Both the position numbers and the translations under genes were made by a program. The notes beneath the pieces were generated by a model that saw nothing but the letters and a program-made list of their open reading frames with translations, was not told where the DNA came from and ran no database searches. From an uncultured Anaerotignum sp. (lineage in GTDB: Bacteria > Bacillota > Clostridia > Lachnospirales > Anaerotignaceae): a stretch of DNA of 30,553 nucleotides. Every line of letters starts with the position of its first letter. Position 1 is the stretch's first letter. The DNA lies in the NCBI GenBank assembly GCA_910578425.1, contig CAJTQX010000033.1, positions 1 to 30,553 of the forward strand, given 5' to 3'. Shown here in pieces: positions 19,914-27,524 of this stretch.

Positions 19914-22625
19914 TCACTGGATGCCAAATTCCCCGCCGCCCCAGATTTCATTTTCGGGGATATAATCCTCAAAATTATCCTCCGGTTCATTTGGAATATC
20001 GGGAATCTGTTCCTCCGGCGGCAGCGTAGGTCCTTCCGGATAAGTCGGGTCTACATATGGCGGATCCAGCGGATATTCCGGCTGTGTCGGCGTATGAGTC
20101 ATATCGCAGACCGCATTCACGTCAATATCCATCCTGCCCTCTGTTGATTTGCCCAATATCGAACCACCATCGGTTACTGCCAGCACAACGGACATCTTAC
20201 AGTCCTCAGGGCAGGCAGGTGAAGCGATTTTGCCGGATTCTGTACAGACTGTAAAGGATTTATGCAGATTGCAGGCTCCGCCAATGTTGAAATCAGAAGC
20301 CGCAAGGTCGCTGTGTGTGCCGAATCCATAATAATCCTGGCTGCAAAGTTCTGTCGGCGCAAGCCCTGTCGCACTGCAATAGGTCTGCGTCACAATTCCA
20401 TCGGGACGCGCCATGATTTCTTTGTCCGTTAATCCCTGCTCCTGGTGTATCTTCTGCATGACGGTACGCCAGATCTGCAGATGCGAACTGCCGCTGGCGA
20501 TGGTTTTCGCCGTATCATAACCCATCCAGATACCGCCGGTGTAATACGGTGTATATCCGTAGAACGTCAGGTCCTTCGTATCGTTCGTTGTACCCGTCTT
20601 GCCTGCTACGGTCATACCGCTGATCCTTGCCTGACCGCCCGTACCACGGGTAATAACGTCTTTCATCATATCCGTCAGCATATATGCCGTTGTGGGCTTC
20701 AGAACCTGATGCGTTTCCGCGTCCTCCGCGCTCAAAAGCACATTGCCCTCATGGTCATAGACCACAGAATAGAATATTGGCCGATGGTACGTACCGCCGT
20801 TAGCCATGCTCGCGTATGCCGCCGTCATTTCCAGTGTGGAAACACCGGTAGTCAGACCGCCCAGCGCAGTCGTTGCGGCTTTATCCTCGTCCGTAATCGT
20901 TGTAAAACCAAATTTCAGCAGGTAATCATACGATACGTCCGCCGTAACCATCATAAACGTCTTGACCGCCAGCACGTTCATGGAATGCCAGATACCACGG
21001 CGCACCGTTGTCGGGCCGATATATTTGCCGTCCCAGTTTTTGGGTGACCAACTGCCGTAAGTCACAGGCTCGTCTATTATGGTAGAGCCAGGCATCAAAA
21101 TTCCAGTATCAATCGCCGGAGCGTAAGCTGCCAGCGGCTTCATTGCCGAACCCTGCTGCCGGAAAGCCTGTGTCGCCCTGTTAAACACAGAATCGCCGGG
21201 CTTTTCGCCGCGCCCGCCGACAAGGGCTTTCAGCTCGCCGTTATGCTGGTCCATAATCACCATTGCCGCCTGCAGGGACTTGGAAACCGTCACTTTATCC
21301 AGCACAAGCGTATGCGTACTGTCCAAAAGCTCTGCCTTTACGCTTTCCACAAACGCGTCAACCTCGTCCTCGCTGTGTACTGTTGCCTTGCGTTCGTAGT
21401 GGGACTGGTTATTGTCCTGATCCGGATTTGCCGTATCCTGCACAGAAATCAGATACGTTACGTCCAGTGTGCCGTCACTGGGCGGAAACAGGCTGTCGTC
21501 CATCATCGCGGCCTCCAAAATCTCCTGCATACGGGAATCCACCGTCAGGTGGATTTGCAGACCGCCGCTGTAAATCATGTTATATGCCTGTGCGCGGTTA
21601 TAGGAGCGTTTTTCTATCAAATCCTGCGCAATCTGGTCTATCGCCGCCTCAACAAAATAATTGTGCTTGGCGTTGCCGCCCTCTTCCGATGAAGTATCTT
21701 TGCAGACCAGATGCCCGAAAACATCCTCTGCCACAGCTTCAGTGTACTGCTCCGTTGTGATATATTCCAAATCCTTCATTTTGCTCAGTACCGTCAGCTG
21801 ACGTTTCCGGCTTTCTTCCTGATTCGCATCCGGCGCGTAAACGCTGGGGTTTTTTGTAATCCCTGCAATCATTGCGGATTCCGCCAATGTCAGCTCTCCG
21901 GCGTGCTTGCCGAAATAATACAGAGAAGCAGCCTCCACGCCGTGCAGACCATGATGCAGGCTGATTGTATTCAAATATAATTCCAAAATATACTTTTTTG
22001 CCGCTTCTTTGGAACCAAGCTGTTTTTCCAACGCTTTTTCCAGAGAAACCGCCAGATACTGTTCCTTTATTTTACGTTCAATCTTTTTTTCACTGCTCAA
22101 TACTTCGTTTTTCAAAAGCTGCTGCGTAATCGTACTCGCGCCCTGCGAAAACGAAATCTTTTTTGTCGCGACAGAATCCACGACATTCTGCTTCATAGCA
22201 CGCATAATGCCGCGCATATCAATGCCGTTATGCTTGTAGAATCTTTCATCCTCAATGGCAACAACCGCATTCTGCAGGTTGGACGTAATGCCTGTCAGCT
22301 TCACGTATTCGCGGTTTTCCGTACCATGCAGCTTGTCGATGGTGTTGCCCGCCCCGTCAAATATGACCGAGGTATACGATTCCGGCACAATGTCAGACGT
22401 ATTGAGCATATCTGTGCTTTGCAGGATACCAAACACCGTACCCAGCCCTGCGCCCGCCACCGCGAAAATGACAATCACGCCTGCCACCAGTATCACCTTC
22501 GCAATTTTGCCCAGCACGCTTTTTTTCTTCCGCCTGCGCCTTCGCTTCCCTTTCTGGTTATGGGGGCGGCTGTCCCGTTCGGGAGGCTTGTTTGCCGGCC
22601 GCCTCATGTTTTGTGTTTCATCCAT
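19914..22625 (-). CDS. Class A penicillin-binding protein (transglycosylase/transpeptidase, PBP1A type)
   Basis: This bifunctional enzyme polymerises lipid II and cross-links the peptides outside the membrane. The start is ATG 22625 (MDETQNMRRP), with AAGGGGGT ten bases upstream; the TTG at 22649 precedes that site. The 903 residues hold a basic cytoplasmic tail (1-40), one membrane helix (41-68), a GT51 domain (about 95-290; catalytic Glu125 in AIEDERF, GASTITQQL at 162-170), and a transpeptidase domain (about 450-730; Ser493 in GSAMK, SMN 548-550, KTG 676-678). The last 150 residues form a Cys-containing then Pro/Glu-rich tail (YPLDPPYVDPTYPEGPTLPP). The 3' end is partly duplicated downstream. 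It is transcribed divergently from yunB. Confidence 0.96.
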   Translation of the reverse strand: MDETQNMRRPANKPPERDSRPHNQKGKRRRRRKKKSVLGKIAKVILVAGVIVIFAVAGAGLGTVFGILQSTDMLNTSDIVPESYTSVIFDGAGNTIDKLHGTENREYVKLTGITSNLQNAVVAIEDERFYKHNGIDMRGIMRAMKQNVVDSVATKKISFSQGASTITQQLLKNEVLSSEKKIERKIKEQYLAVSLEKALEKQLGSKEAAKKYILELYLNTISLHHGLHGVEAASLYYFGKHAGELTLAESAMIAGITKNPSVYAPDANQEESRKRQLTVLSKMKDLEYITTEQYTEAVAEDVFGHLVCKDTSSEEGGNAKHNYFVEAAIDQIAQDLIEKRSYNRAQAYNMIYSGGLQIHLTVDSRMQEILEAAMMDDSLFPPSDGTLDVTYLISVQDTANPDQDNNQSHYERKATVHSEDEVDAFVESVKAELLDSTHTLVLDKVTVSKSLQAAMVIMDQHNGELKALVGGRGEKPGDSVFNRATQAFRQQGSAMKPLAAYAPAIDTGILMPGSTIIDEPVTYGSWSPKNWDGKYIGPTTVRRGIWHSMNVLAVKTFMMVTADVSYDYLLKFGFTTITDEDKAATTALGGLTTGVSTLEMTAAYASMANGGTYHRPIFYSVVYDHEGNVLLSAEDAETHQVLKPTTAYMLTDMMKDVITRGTGGQARISGMTVAGKTGTTNDTKDLTFYGYTPYYTGGIWMGYDTAKTIASGSSHLQIWRTVMQKIHQEQGLTDKEIMARPDGIVTQTYCSATGLAPTELCSQDYYGFGTHSDLAASDFNIGGACNLHKSFTVCTESGKIASPACPEDCKMSVVLAVTDGGSILGKSTEGRMDIDVNAVCDMTHTPTQPEYPLDPPYVDPTYPEGPTLPPEEQIPDIPNEPEDNFEDYIPENEIWGGGEFGIQ

Positions 22626-22652
22626 AATTCTACTTACCCCCTTATTCAAGTT

Positions 22653-22680
22653 ATTATAACAGAAATTCCCGCTAAATCAA
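22653..22680 (-). promoter_or_regulatory. Promoter of the penicillin-binding protein gene
   Basis: On the minus strand the -35 box is TTGATT (22675-22680), the spacer 16 bases and the -10 box a perfect TATAAT (22653-22658), preceded by TGT as an extended -10. The start codon is about 20 bases downstream of the expected start site. Confidence 0.8.
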
Positions 22681-22816
22681 AGCAATTTTCCTTTCATCTC
22701 TCTTACGGATTTTATAAGATTTCATTAACGGCCTTAAAAGTAAGCAGATTTCGCGCGGCTTTCTACCCAAAAGGTCTTAATTTTTCCGCCTGTTCATATC
22801 TTCTCTAAAGGAGGGG
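22681..22816 (+). promoter_or_regulatory. Upstream region of yunB
   Basis: No sigma-A promoter facing yunB is seen. CATATCTT at 22796-22803 resembles a sigma-E -10 box (CATACANT), as expected for a mother-cell sporulation gene, but the -35 match is weak, so this is only a hint. Confidence 0.25.
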
Positions 22817-22822
22817 ATGGAT

Positions 22823-23494
22823 ATGCGCAGAAAATACGAAAAAAGCCGACGAAGAAAGTCCGGCACGCCGTTCCTGCTCCTTTTGTTTCTCTGTGGGTTT
22901 CTGCTGACTCTGTTCTCCCTCTGGCAGCTGGAAAAAAAATTCATGCCGCCGCTTCGGGAAATTTCACATATGCAGTCTAAGGCAGTTGCCAACGAAATCA
23001 TCGACCGCGCGGCGGAAGACGCCCTGCAGGAGCTGCATCTTTCCGCTGAAAATCTCCTGATACGCAGCGAAAGCGGCGGCGTACCCAGCTATGCGGCGGA
23101 TACCGCCCAAATCAACCGCTTCTGCGCGCTTCTAAGCCGCAGCGCGTCTCAGTCGCTGGCGGCACTGCCGAAAGAAGTCATACGGATTCCCCTCGGCGCG
23201 GCAACGAACATTGCCCGTCTTGCCAACAGCGGGCCAGAGCTCACATTTACGCTCCTGCCGCAGGGCATAGTAAACGTTGATTATGAAACCGCCTTTGAAT
23301 CCGTTGGAATCAATCAAATCAACTATAAAATCTGGATTACCATTTCTGTAGATATCAAAATCGTAAATCCGCTGTATCAGGAAACGCTTTCCATGCGGCG
23401 TAAGTTTATGTTGGTAGATATCGTTTTCGGCGGAAAAGTTCCGGAGTATTATTTTCAAATGGGGCAAAGGGATGAATATGTATTGACAGAATGA
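22823..23494 (+). CDS. yunB: Sporulation protein YunB
   Basis: YunB is a conserved mother-cell sporulation protein of Bacillus and clostridia, of unclear molecular role. The start is ATG 22823 (MRRKYEKSRR), about seven bases after AAGGAGGGG; the ATG at 22817 lies within that site. The 223 residues have a basic N-terminus, one membrane helix (about 16-35) and a large domain probably outside the membrane. Family features are QSKAVANEIIDRAAEDAL after the helix, a central IPLGAATNIARLANSGPELT, and the end segment GINQINYKIWITISVDIKIV. It stands apart from other sporulation genes, facing away from a penicillin-binding protein gene and followed by an unrelated acidic protein. Confidence 0.92.
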   Translation: MRRKYEKSRRRKSGTPFLLLLFLCGFLLTLFSLWQLEKKFMPPLREISHMQSKAVANEIIDRAAEDALQELHLSAENLLIRSESGGVPSYAADTAQINRFCALLSRSASQSLAALPKEVIRIPLGAATNIARLANSGPELTFTLLPQGIVNVDYETAFESVGINQINYKIWITISVDIKIVNPLYQETLSMRRKFMLVDIVFGGKVPEYYFQMGQRDEYVLTE

Positions 23495-23527
23495 ACAAAC
23501 TGCTAGTAATATAACCAAAGAAGGTCT

Positions 23528-23551
23528 GGCAGGAATGAATACATTCCTGCC
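23528..23551. other. Perfect 10-bp hairpin between yunB and the acidic hypothetical gene
   Basis: GGCAGGAATG (23528-23537), AATA loop, CATTCCTGCC (23542-23551). No T-run follows, so it is not a typical terminator. It lies 34 bases after the yunB stop and 49 before the next gene's ribosome site region. Confidence 0.6.
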
Positions 23552-23599
23552 GGACAGAGCTGCAAATTTCAACGAATACCAACTATGGAGGGAACAGAT

Positions 23600-24175
23600 A
23601 TGATAAGAACGCTGAAAGATTTTTGGTACGAGCTTGGCACACTTTCCTATGACAGTGGAGATTATGCCCTGATCCGCTCCAAATTCAGAGACAACGAAAT
23701 TGATGCTTTTGTAAAATGCTTCCTGCCGGGTACAGAAATCCTTCGGGACGGCAAAAACGGCGCGCCCGTTGCACTCAAGGGCGTTGCGGATGATAATAAA
23801 GGCATGACAGGCGATGAGGAAATTGATTTCCACGGCTACCAGCTTTTCGATTATTCCGATTCCGATGGCAAGTGGGTTGTAATCACTCTGCCCTCTCTGG
23901 AGGCTCTGGAACAGCATCTGACAGGCGAAGCAGGCGCGCTGAACTTTTACAGCACAGAAATGTATGTGTTTGAAGACGGCGTATTCAAGCCCTTTGAAAT
24001 CATGTTCAACGGCGATAACGATACCGTTGTTCCGATCGACAAAGACCAGATGGATTCCCCGCTGGACATCAAGGGGATGCAGGGACGCCTTTGGGTGCGC
24101 TGGATGGACCCCGAAGAACTCAAGCCTCTGACCGATGAACAGGTAGAAGCCTATAAGCGTTCCATCGGCAAATAA
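23600..24175 (+). CDS. Acidic hypothetical protein
   Basis: I do not recognise this family. The start is ATG 23600 (MIRTLKDFWYELGTLSYD) after GGAGGG; the ATG at 23585 lies at the edge of that site. The 191 residues are acidic and soluble, without signal peptide or membrane helix. Composition is that of a compact globular protein with aromatic strands (GYQLFDYSDSDGKWVVITLP, GALNFYSTEMYVFEDGVFKP) and a C-terminal GMQGRLWVRWMDPEELKPLT. No catalytic motif is evident. It is probably a single-gene unit: a hairpin separates it from yunB and a good terminator follows. Codon use matches the neighbours, so it is likely a resident gene. Confidence 0.8.
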   Translation: MIRTLKDFWYELGTLSYDSGDYALIRSKFRDNEIDAFVKCFLPGTEILRDGKNGAPVALKGVADDNKGMTGDEEIDFHGYQLFDYSDSDGKWVVITLPSLEALEQHLTGEAGALNFYSTEMYVFEDGVFKPFEIMFNGDNDTVVPIDKDQMDSPLDIKGMQGRLWVRWMDPEELKPLTDEQVEAYKRSIGK

Positions 24176-24197
24176 TTTTTTTGAACGCAGACAGCAG

Positions 24198-24239
24198 AAA
24201 TCCGGCTCCGCCCAAAAGGACGAAGCCGGATTTTATTTT
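24198..24239 (+). terminator. Terminator of the acidic hypothetical gene
   Basis: AAATCCGGCT (24198-24207) pairs exactly with AGCCGGATTT (24224-24233), followed by TATTTT. It ends six bases before the MITE-like element. Confidence 0.8.
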
Positions 24240-24268
24240 GATTCAGGTAGTGTCGTCATGAGTCATGT

Positions 24269-24310
24269 ATACCTTCGCCTGACACGGGGATACACGCTTT
24301 TTCAGGCGGA
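24269..24310 (+). repeat. Short palindromic repeat, copy 1 (within the MITE-like element)
   Basis: Begins ACCTTCGCCTGACA and continues GGGGATACACGCTTT, ending TCAGGCGGA, which pairs with the start as a hairpin. About 34 of 42 bases match the copy in the gpmI-eno gap. Confidence 0.65.
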
Positions 24311-24432
24311 ATTTGGGCATTTTCTGTGTTATTTGCCCTTGACGTACATACGGCGGCTTTCGAGCGCGGCGTATCGAGTGATACGGCAGGCGAGAGTAAC
24401 GCAGCAGAGCCGCAAAAGAAACGCTTTCTGCC

Positions 24433-24460
24433 GCATATACCCTTTGTCAGGTGAAGGTAC
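24433..24460 (-). repeat. Short palindromic repeat, copy 2 (within the MITE-like element, opposite strand)
   Basis: The minus strand reads GTACCTTCACCTGACA, then AAGGGTATATGC, a diverged partial copy of the repeat at 24269-24310. Confidence 0.5.
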
Positions 24461-24696
24461 GTATTTTCGAGCATCATTTTGTCGGATTTCAGGCAAAAAT
24501 TCGCAGGCGTACAATGTGGCGCGGCATTGCCGCGCTGCCCCTGCCGTGCGGTCGCCTTTGGCGACTGCTGCAACAGCGGGGCTTTGCCCCGCCATACGGG
24601 CGGAACCGCCAGGCAGGCGGTACGGCAAGAATTTTTAACGAAAAAACCGGCAAAATTTGCCGGAAAGGCGTGTACAGACACTTGTGACGACACTGC

Positions 24697-25398
24697 CTAA
24701 TCATTTCTCCGGTTTGCTAATGCCACCAGCCGCAGCAACTGCATTACTGCCGCAAACGCCGCAGCAACATACGTCATTGCCGCAGCACTCAGCACTTTTT
24801 TTGCTCCGCTGATTTCATTGGAATCTAAAAAATCATAGTCCTCCAACAGGCGTATTGCTCTTGCGGAAGCATTAAATTCCACCGGCAGCGTAATCAGCGT
24901 AAACGCCACCGAAAAGCTGAAAAACAGTATCCCCAATGTCAGGAGCATATGCCCCGTATTCCCAGTAAATAAAAAGCCAATCAAAATCAGCGGCCATGAC
25001 AGCCTGGAACCCAAATTTGCTACTGGCACAAAGAAACTCCGCAGCCCCAAAGCCGCGTAGCCAACATCATGCTGTATGGCGTGTCCTGTTTCATGAGCCG
25101 CAACACCCAAAGCCGCTACAGAATTGCTGTCATAAACGTCCTGTGAAAGCCTCAGCGTCTTTGTACGAGGATCATAATGGTCCGTCAGGCTTCCTGCAAC
25201 CCGTTCGATCCGTACATCGTAAATCCCCGCTCTCTGCATCATAGCCTGCGCAACCTGCGCTCCGGTATAGCCGCGCCGGTTGCGGACGCCGGAAAATTTC
25301 CTGAATGTCCCCGAAACCTTCATCTGCGCGTAAAAAGAAAATGCAGCCGCAATAAAAACAAGAATATATAAACTGTCTCCATAATAAAACATTGGCAT
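24697..25398 (-). CDS. Membrane zinc metallopeptidase (YugP family)
   Basis: This is a membrane peptidase of the neutral zinc metallopeptidase family that includes Bacillus YugP; its substrate is not known. The 233 residues start at ATG 25398 after AAGGAGG. An N-terminal helix (9-24), the metal motif HETGHAIQH (102-110), two closely spaced helices (about 127-170, LILIGFLFTGNTGHMLLTLG) and the likely third ligand Glu in LPVEFNASARA (about 174) are visible. The conserved DHYDPRTKTLRLSQDVYDS (73-91) precedes the active site. It lies 24 bases after fmt, completing def-fmt-peptidase, an order common in clostridia. Its stop TAG is formed partly by the terminal repeat of the adjacent MITE-like element. 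Confidence 0.92.
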   Translation of the reverse strand: MPMFYYGDSLYILVFIAAAFSFYAQMKVSGTFRKFSGVRNRRGYTGAQVAQAMMQRAGIYDVRIERVAGSLTDHYDPRTKTLRLSQDVYDSNSVAALGVAAHETGHAIQHDVGYAALGLRSFFVPVANLGSRLSWPLILIGFLFTGNTGHMLLTLGILFFSFSVAFTLITLPVEFNASARAIRLLEDYDFLDSNEISGAKKVLSAAAMTYVAAAFAAVMQLLRLVALANRRND

Positions 25399-25422
25399 AT
25401 TTCATTCCTCCTTCAAATGCTG

Positions 25423-26352
25423 TTATGTGAGAAGGACGCCCTCTTTCATTTCATGTCCCCGCAAATACGCATCGGCAGGCATGCGCTTGCCGCCTCTTGC
25501 CTGCAATTCGCGCACCCAAAGCACGCCATCCCCGCATTTCACGGCAAACGCCTGCTTTGTGATTTCCACGATTTCCCCGAAAGCCGCATCCGGAAACGCT
25601 CCTTTTTCCACTTCCGCTCGGAACAGCTTTAACGGCTCCCCTTCATAAAGAGTATATGCGCCTGGCCCCGGCGTCAGTCCGCGCATCAGGTTGATGATTT
25701 CCTGCCCGCCTTTGTCCCAGTTGATATGTCCCGTTTCCTTGTCGATCATGGGCGCGTATGTCGCATCTTCTTCCTTTTGCGGAATCTGCTGTATTGTACC
25801 GCTTTCCAGCCCCGCAATGGTTTCCAGCAGGAGGGTCGCGCCCGCCGCCGCCATTTTGTCATGCAGTGCCTCAAAATTATCCTCCGGCGCAATCTCCACT
25901 TCCGTTTTCAGAAGCATATCGCCCGTATCCATACCCTTTGCCATGAACATGGTCGTAATTCCCGTAACCGTTTCCCCGTCAATAATCGCGCGCTGCATGG
26001 GAGCCGCGCCGCGGTATTTGGGCAGAAGCGAACCATGCACGTTGATGCAGCCGTATTCCGGCATATTCAGAATTTCCTCCGGCAGTATCTGACCAAAAGC
26101 CGTTACGGCAATCAGCTCCGCGTTATATTTCCGCAGTTCCTCCACAAATTCCGGTGCTTTCACACGTTCCGGCTGCAAAACAGACAGACCCCGCGCAAGC
26201 GCGTATTCTTTCACAGGGGAAAACGCCAGCTTTTTGCCTCTGCCCTTTGGCTTGTCCGGCTGCGTAACTACCGCAAGCACCTCGTGCTCCCGCAGAAGGG
26301 CTTCCAGCGAAGCAACGGCAAAATCCGGCGTACCCATAAATATCACTCTCAT
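25423..26352 (-). CDS. fmt: Methionyl-tRNA formyltransferase
   Basis: Fmt transfers a formyl group from 10-formyl-tetrahydrofolate to initiator Met-tRNA in the cytoplasm. The start is ATG 26352 (MRVIFMGTPDFA) after AAGGAGGG; the longer frame from 26451 lies inside def. The 309 residues are the family norm. Motifs include QPDKPKGRG (31-39), GQILP (87-91), the catalytic NVHGSLLPKYRGAAP (104-118) and MDTGDM (141-146), followed by the C-terminal tRNA-binding domain (about 205-309). It begins 11 bases after def, which removes the formyl group later, so the pair is co-expressed. Confidence 0.97.
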   Translation of the reverse strand: MRVIFMGTPDFAVASLEALLREHEVLAVVTQPDKPKGRGKKLAFSPVKEYALARGLSVLQPERVKAPEFVEELRKYNAELIAVTAFGQILPEEILNMPEYGCINVHGSLLPKYRGAAPMQRAIIDGETVTGITTMFMAKGMDTGDMLLKTEVEIAPEDNFEALHDKMAAAGATLLLETIAGLESGTIQQIPQKEEDATYAPMIDKETGHINWDKGGQEIINLMRGLTPGPGAYTLYEGEPLKLFRAEVEKGAFPDAAFGEIVEITKQAFAVKCGDGVLWVRELQARGGKRMPADAYLRGHEMKEGVLLT

Positions 26353-26363
26353 GCCAGCCCTCC

Positions 26364-26834
26364 TTACCGCGCCTTGATTTCTTCGAGCTCTTCCTCCGGA
26401 ATCGCCTTGTCGATATAGAGGATACCGTCCAAATGGTCGATTTCGTGGCAAAGCGCGACTGCCATCAGTTCTTCGCCCTCCACAATGATTTTTTCGCCTT
26501 CGCGGTTTAATGCCTCCACCTTCACATATTCCGGTCTGTCCACAATCGCAGACTCTCCCGGTATGCTCAGACAGCCCTCATAGTCCACCTGAGAGCCTCT
26601 CGTTTCCAAAATCACAGGGTTAATCAGCTCCACAAGCCCATCGCCTATGTCAATCGTTACGACCCGCTTCAGAATCCCCACCTGCGGCGCGGCAAGTCCA
26701 ACGCCGTTTGCATCATACATCGTCTCAGCCATATCGTCCAGCAGCGTCCGTGTGCGCTCGTCAATCTCTTTTACCACCTTGCATTTCTTCCGCAAAATCT
26801 CGTCCGTACTCAGGCGAATTTCCCGCTTTGCCAT
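26364..26834 (-). CDS. def: Peptide deformylase
   Basis: Def removes the N-formyl group from new proteins using a bound metal ion. The start is ATG 26834 (MAKREIRLST) after GGGAGG; the longer frame from 26942 would overlap the promoter. The 156 residues show all three family motifs: GVGLAAPQVG (44-53), EGCLSIPG with metal ligand Cys88, and HEIDHLDG with ligands His130 and His134 and catalytic Glu131. It heads the def-fmt-peptidase operon behind a clear promoter. The helicase gene priA, often found upstream, is absent. Confidence 0.97.
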   Translation of the reverse strand: MAKREIRLSTDEILRKKCKVVKEIDERTRTLLDDMAETMYDANGVGLAAPQVGILKRVVTIDIGDGLVELINPVILETRGSQVDYEGCLSIPGESAIVDRPEYVKVEALNREGEKIIVEGEELMAVALCHEIDHLDGILYIDKAIPEEELEEIKAR

Positions 26835-26932
26835 GTGTTTTCCTCCCGTTATGCATTTCCTTCTCATCTTAATCAAATACTGCAATTCGTTTTTCAAACC
26901 ATCGCCATCCATTCCTAAAAGGCTTAACGGTA

Positions 26933-26961
26933 AGTATACCACAAAAAAACATTTCCTACAA
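26933..26961 (-). promoter_or_regulatory. Promoter of def-fmt-zinc peptidase
   Basis: On the minus strand the -35 box is TTGTAG (26956-26961), the spacer 17 bases and the -10 box TATACT (26933-26938), preceded by TGG as an extended -10. The leader is about 95 bases. Confidence 0.75.
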
Positions 26962-27016
26962 CAAAAACAAAACCGAAAAATCCCATTGCAGGAAACATAA
27001 CCGCCCGCTCCATAGG

Positions 27017-27049
27017 AAAAAGGAAGCCCGGAGTCCTCTCCAAGCTTCC
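27017..27049 (-). terminator. Terminator of the spore protein gene
   Basis: GGAAGCCCGGAG (27022-27033) pairs with CTCCAAGCTTCC (27038-27049) apart from one inner pair. TTTTT follows on the minus strand. A second small hairpin, CCGGATA-GTT-TATCCGG (27057-27073), lies just before it. Confidence 0.8.
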
Positions 27050-27084
27050 TTTCTGTCCGGATAGTTTATCCGGTCAAGCCGTTA

Positions 27085-27309
27085 TCAGCCCTGGTTCTTT
27101 TCTGCCATCATTTTTTCCTGGGCTTCAATCATTTTCTTTACCATATAACCGCCAACATAGCCGTTCTGCGCGGAAGTCAGGTCGCCGTTATAGCCCTTCT
27201 TCAGAGGCACGCCAATCTCGTTTGCAACTTCATATTTGAACTGTTCCATTGCTGCCTTTGCCTCAGGTACGTTTACTTTGTTGCCAGTGCTGTTAGATGT
27301 TCCACTCAT
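27085..27309 (-). CDS. Alpha/beta-type small acid-soluble spore protein
   Basis: These proteins coat DNA in the dormant spore, protect it from UV and are degraded on germination. The start is ATG 27309 (MSGTSNSTGN) after AAGGAGG; six codons upstream are out. The 74 residues are typical. The germination protease site is visible as KYEVANEIGV (25-34), cut after Glu32 in EIGV, and the second family motif follows as GYNGDLTSAQNGYVGGYMVKKMIEAQ (given here in part as NGYVGGYMVKKMIEA). A sigma-G-like promoter lies upstream and a terminator downstream, so it is expressed alone in the forespore. This is direct evidence for endospore formation. Confidence 0.96.
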   Translation of the reverse strand: MSGTSNSTGNKVNVPEAKAAMEQFKYEVANEIGVPLKKGYNGDLTSAQNGYVGGYMVKKMIEAQEKMMAEKNQG

Positions 27310-27386
27310 GTGAATAACCTCCTTCAATCCTGTTTCTTTCTGAATTTCTTTTGTGCAAAAAAATGTGTTGCTTTGTGGTGCACTAA

Positions 27387-27415
27387 TAGTATGGCTGAAA
27401 GTATTTCGATTATGT
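27387..27415 (-). promoter_or_regulatory. Sigma-G-type forespore promoter of the spore protein gene
   Basis: On the minus strand, ACATA (27411-27415), a 17-base spacer and CATACTA (27387-27393) fit the sigma-G consensus GHATR and CATNHTA except for the first -35 base. The start codon is about 78 bases downstream. Confidence 0.6.
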
Positions 27416-27486
27416 TAGGAACATCTTGCCACAGATTCTGCCGTTTTTTAGAAAAATGCTCTGATCCTCCCTCCATATTTTCCCAC

Positions 27487-27514
27487 AAAAAAAGGACGGA
27501 AAGCCGCCCTTTTT
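27487..27514 (-). terminator. Terminator of eno
   Basis: AAAAAGGGCGG and CCGTCCTTTTTTT on the minus strand pair around a CTTT loop, ending in seven T, 11 bases after the enolase stop. Confidence 0.85.
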
Positions 27515-27524
27515 CGCAGATATT

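Larger units (their letters stand above)
24245..24698. mobile_element. MITE-like non-coding element with terminal inverted repeats
   Basis: The ends AGGTAGTGTCGTCA (24245-24258) and TGACGACACTGCCT (24685-24698) are inverted repeats matching at 13 of 14 bases, with weaker similarity beyond. The 454 bases between carry no credible gene but several hairpins: GTCGCC/GGCGAC (24551-24565), GCGGGGC/GCCCCGC (24576-24592) and CCGGCAAA/TTTGCCGG (24647-24663). Two copies of a shorter repeat lie inside. No obvious target duplication flanks it and no transposase is in the window, so mobilisation would be in trans. The right end supplies two bases of the stop codon of the zinc peptidase gene. Confidence 0.65.

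Noticed and set aside
19709..20029. Plus-strand frame of 106 codons with a good GGAGG site
   Set aside because: It overlaps the end of the penicillin-binding protein gene antisense, runs through the duplicated segment and has no promoter or family; probably chance.
24258..24704. Several open frames on both strands between the acidic protein and the zinc peptidase
   Set aside because: All overlap one another inside the MITE-like element, contain its hairpins and repeats, and show no domain or proper start site.
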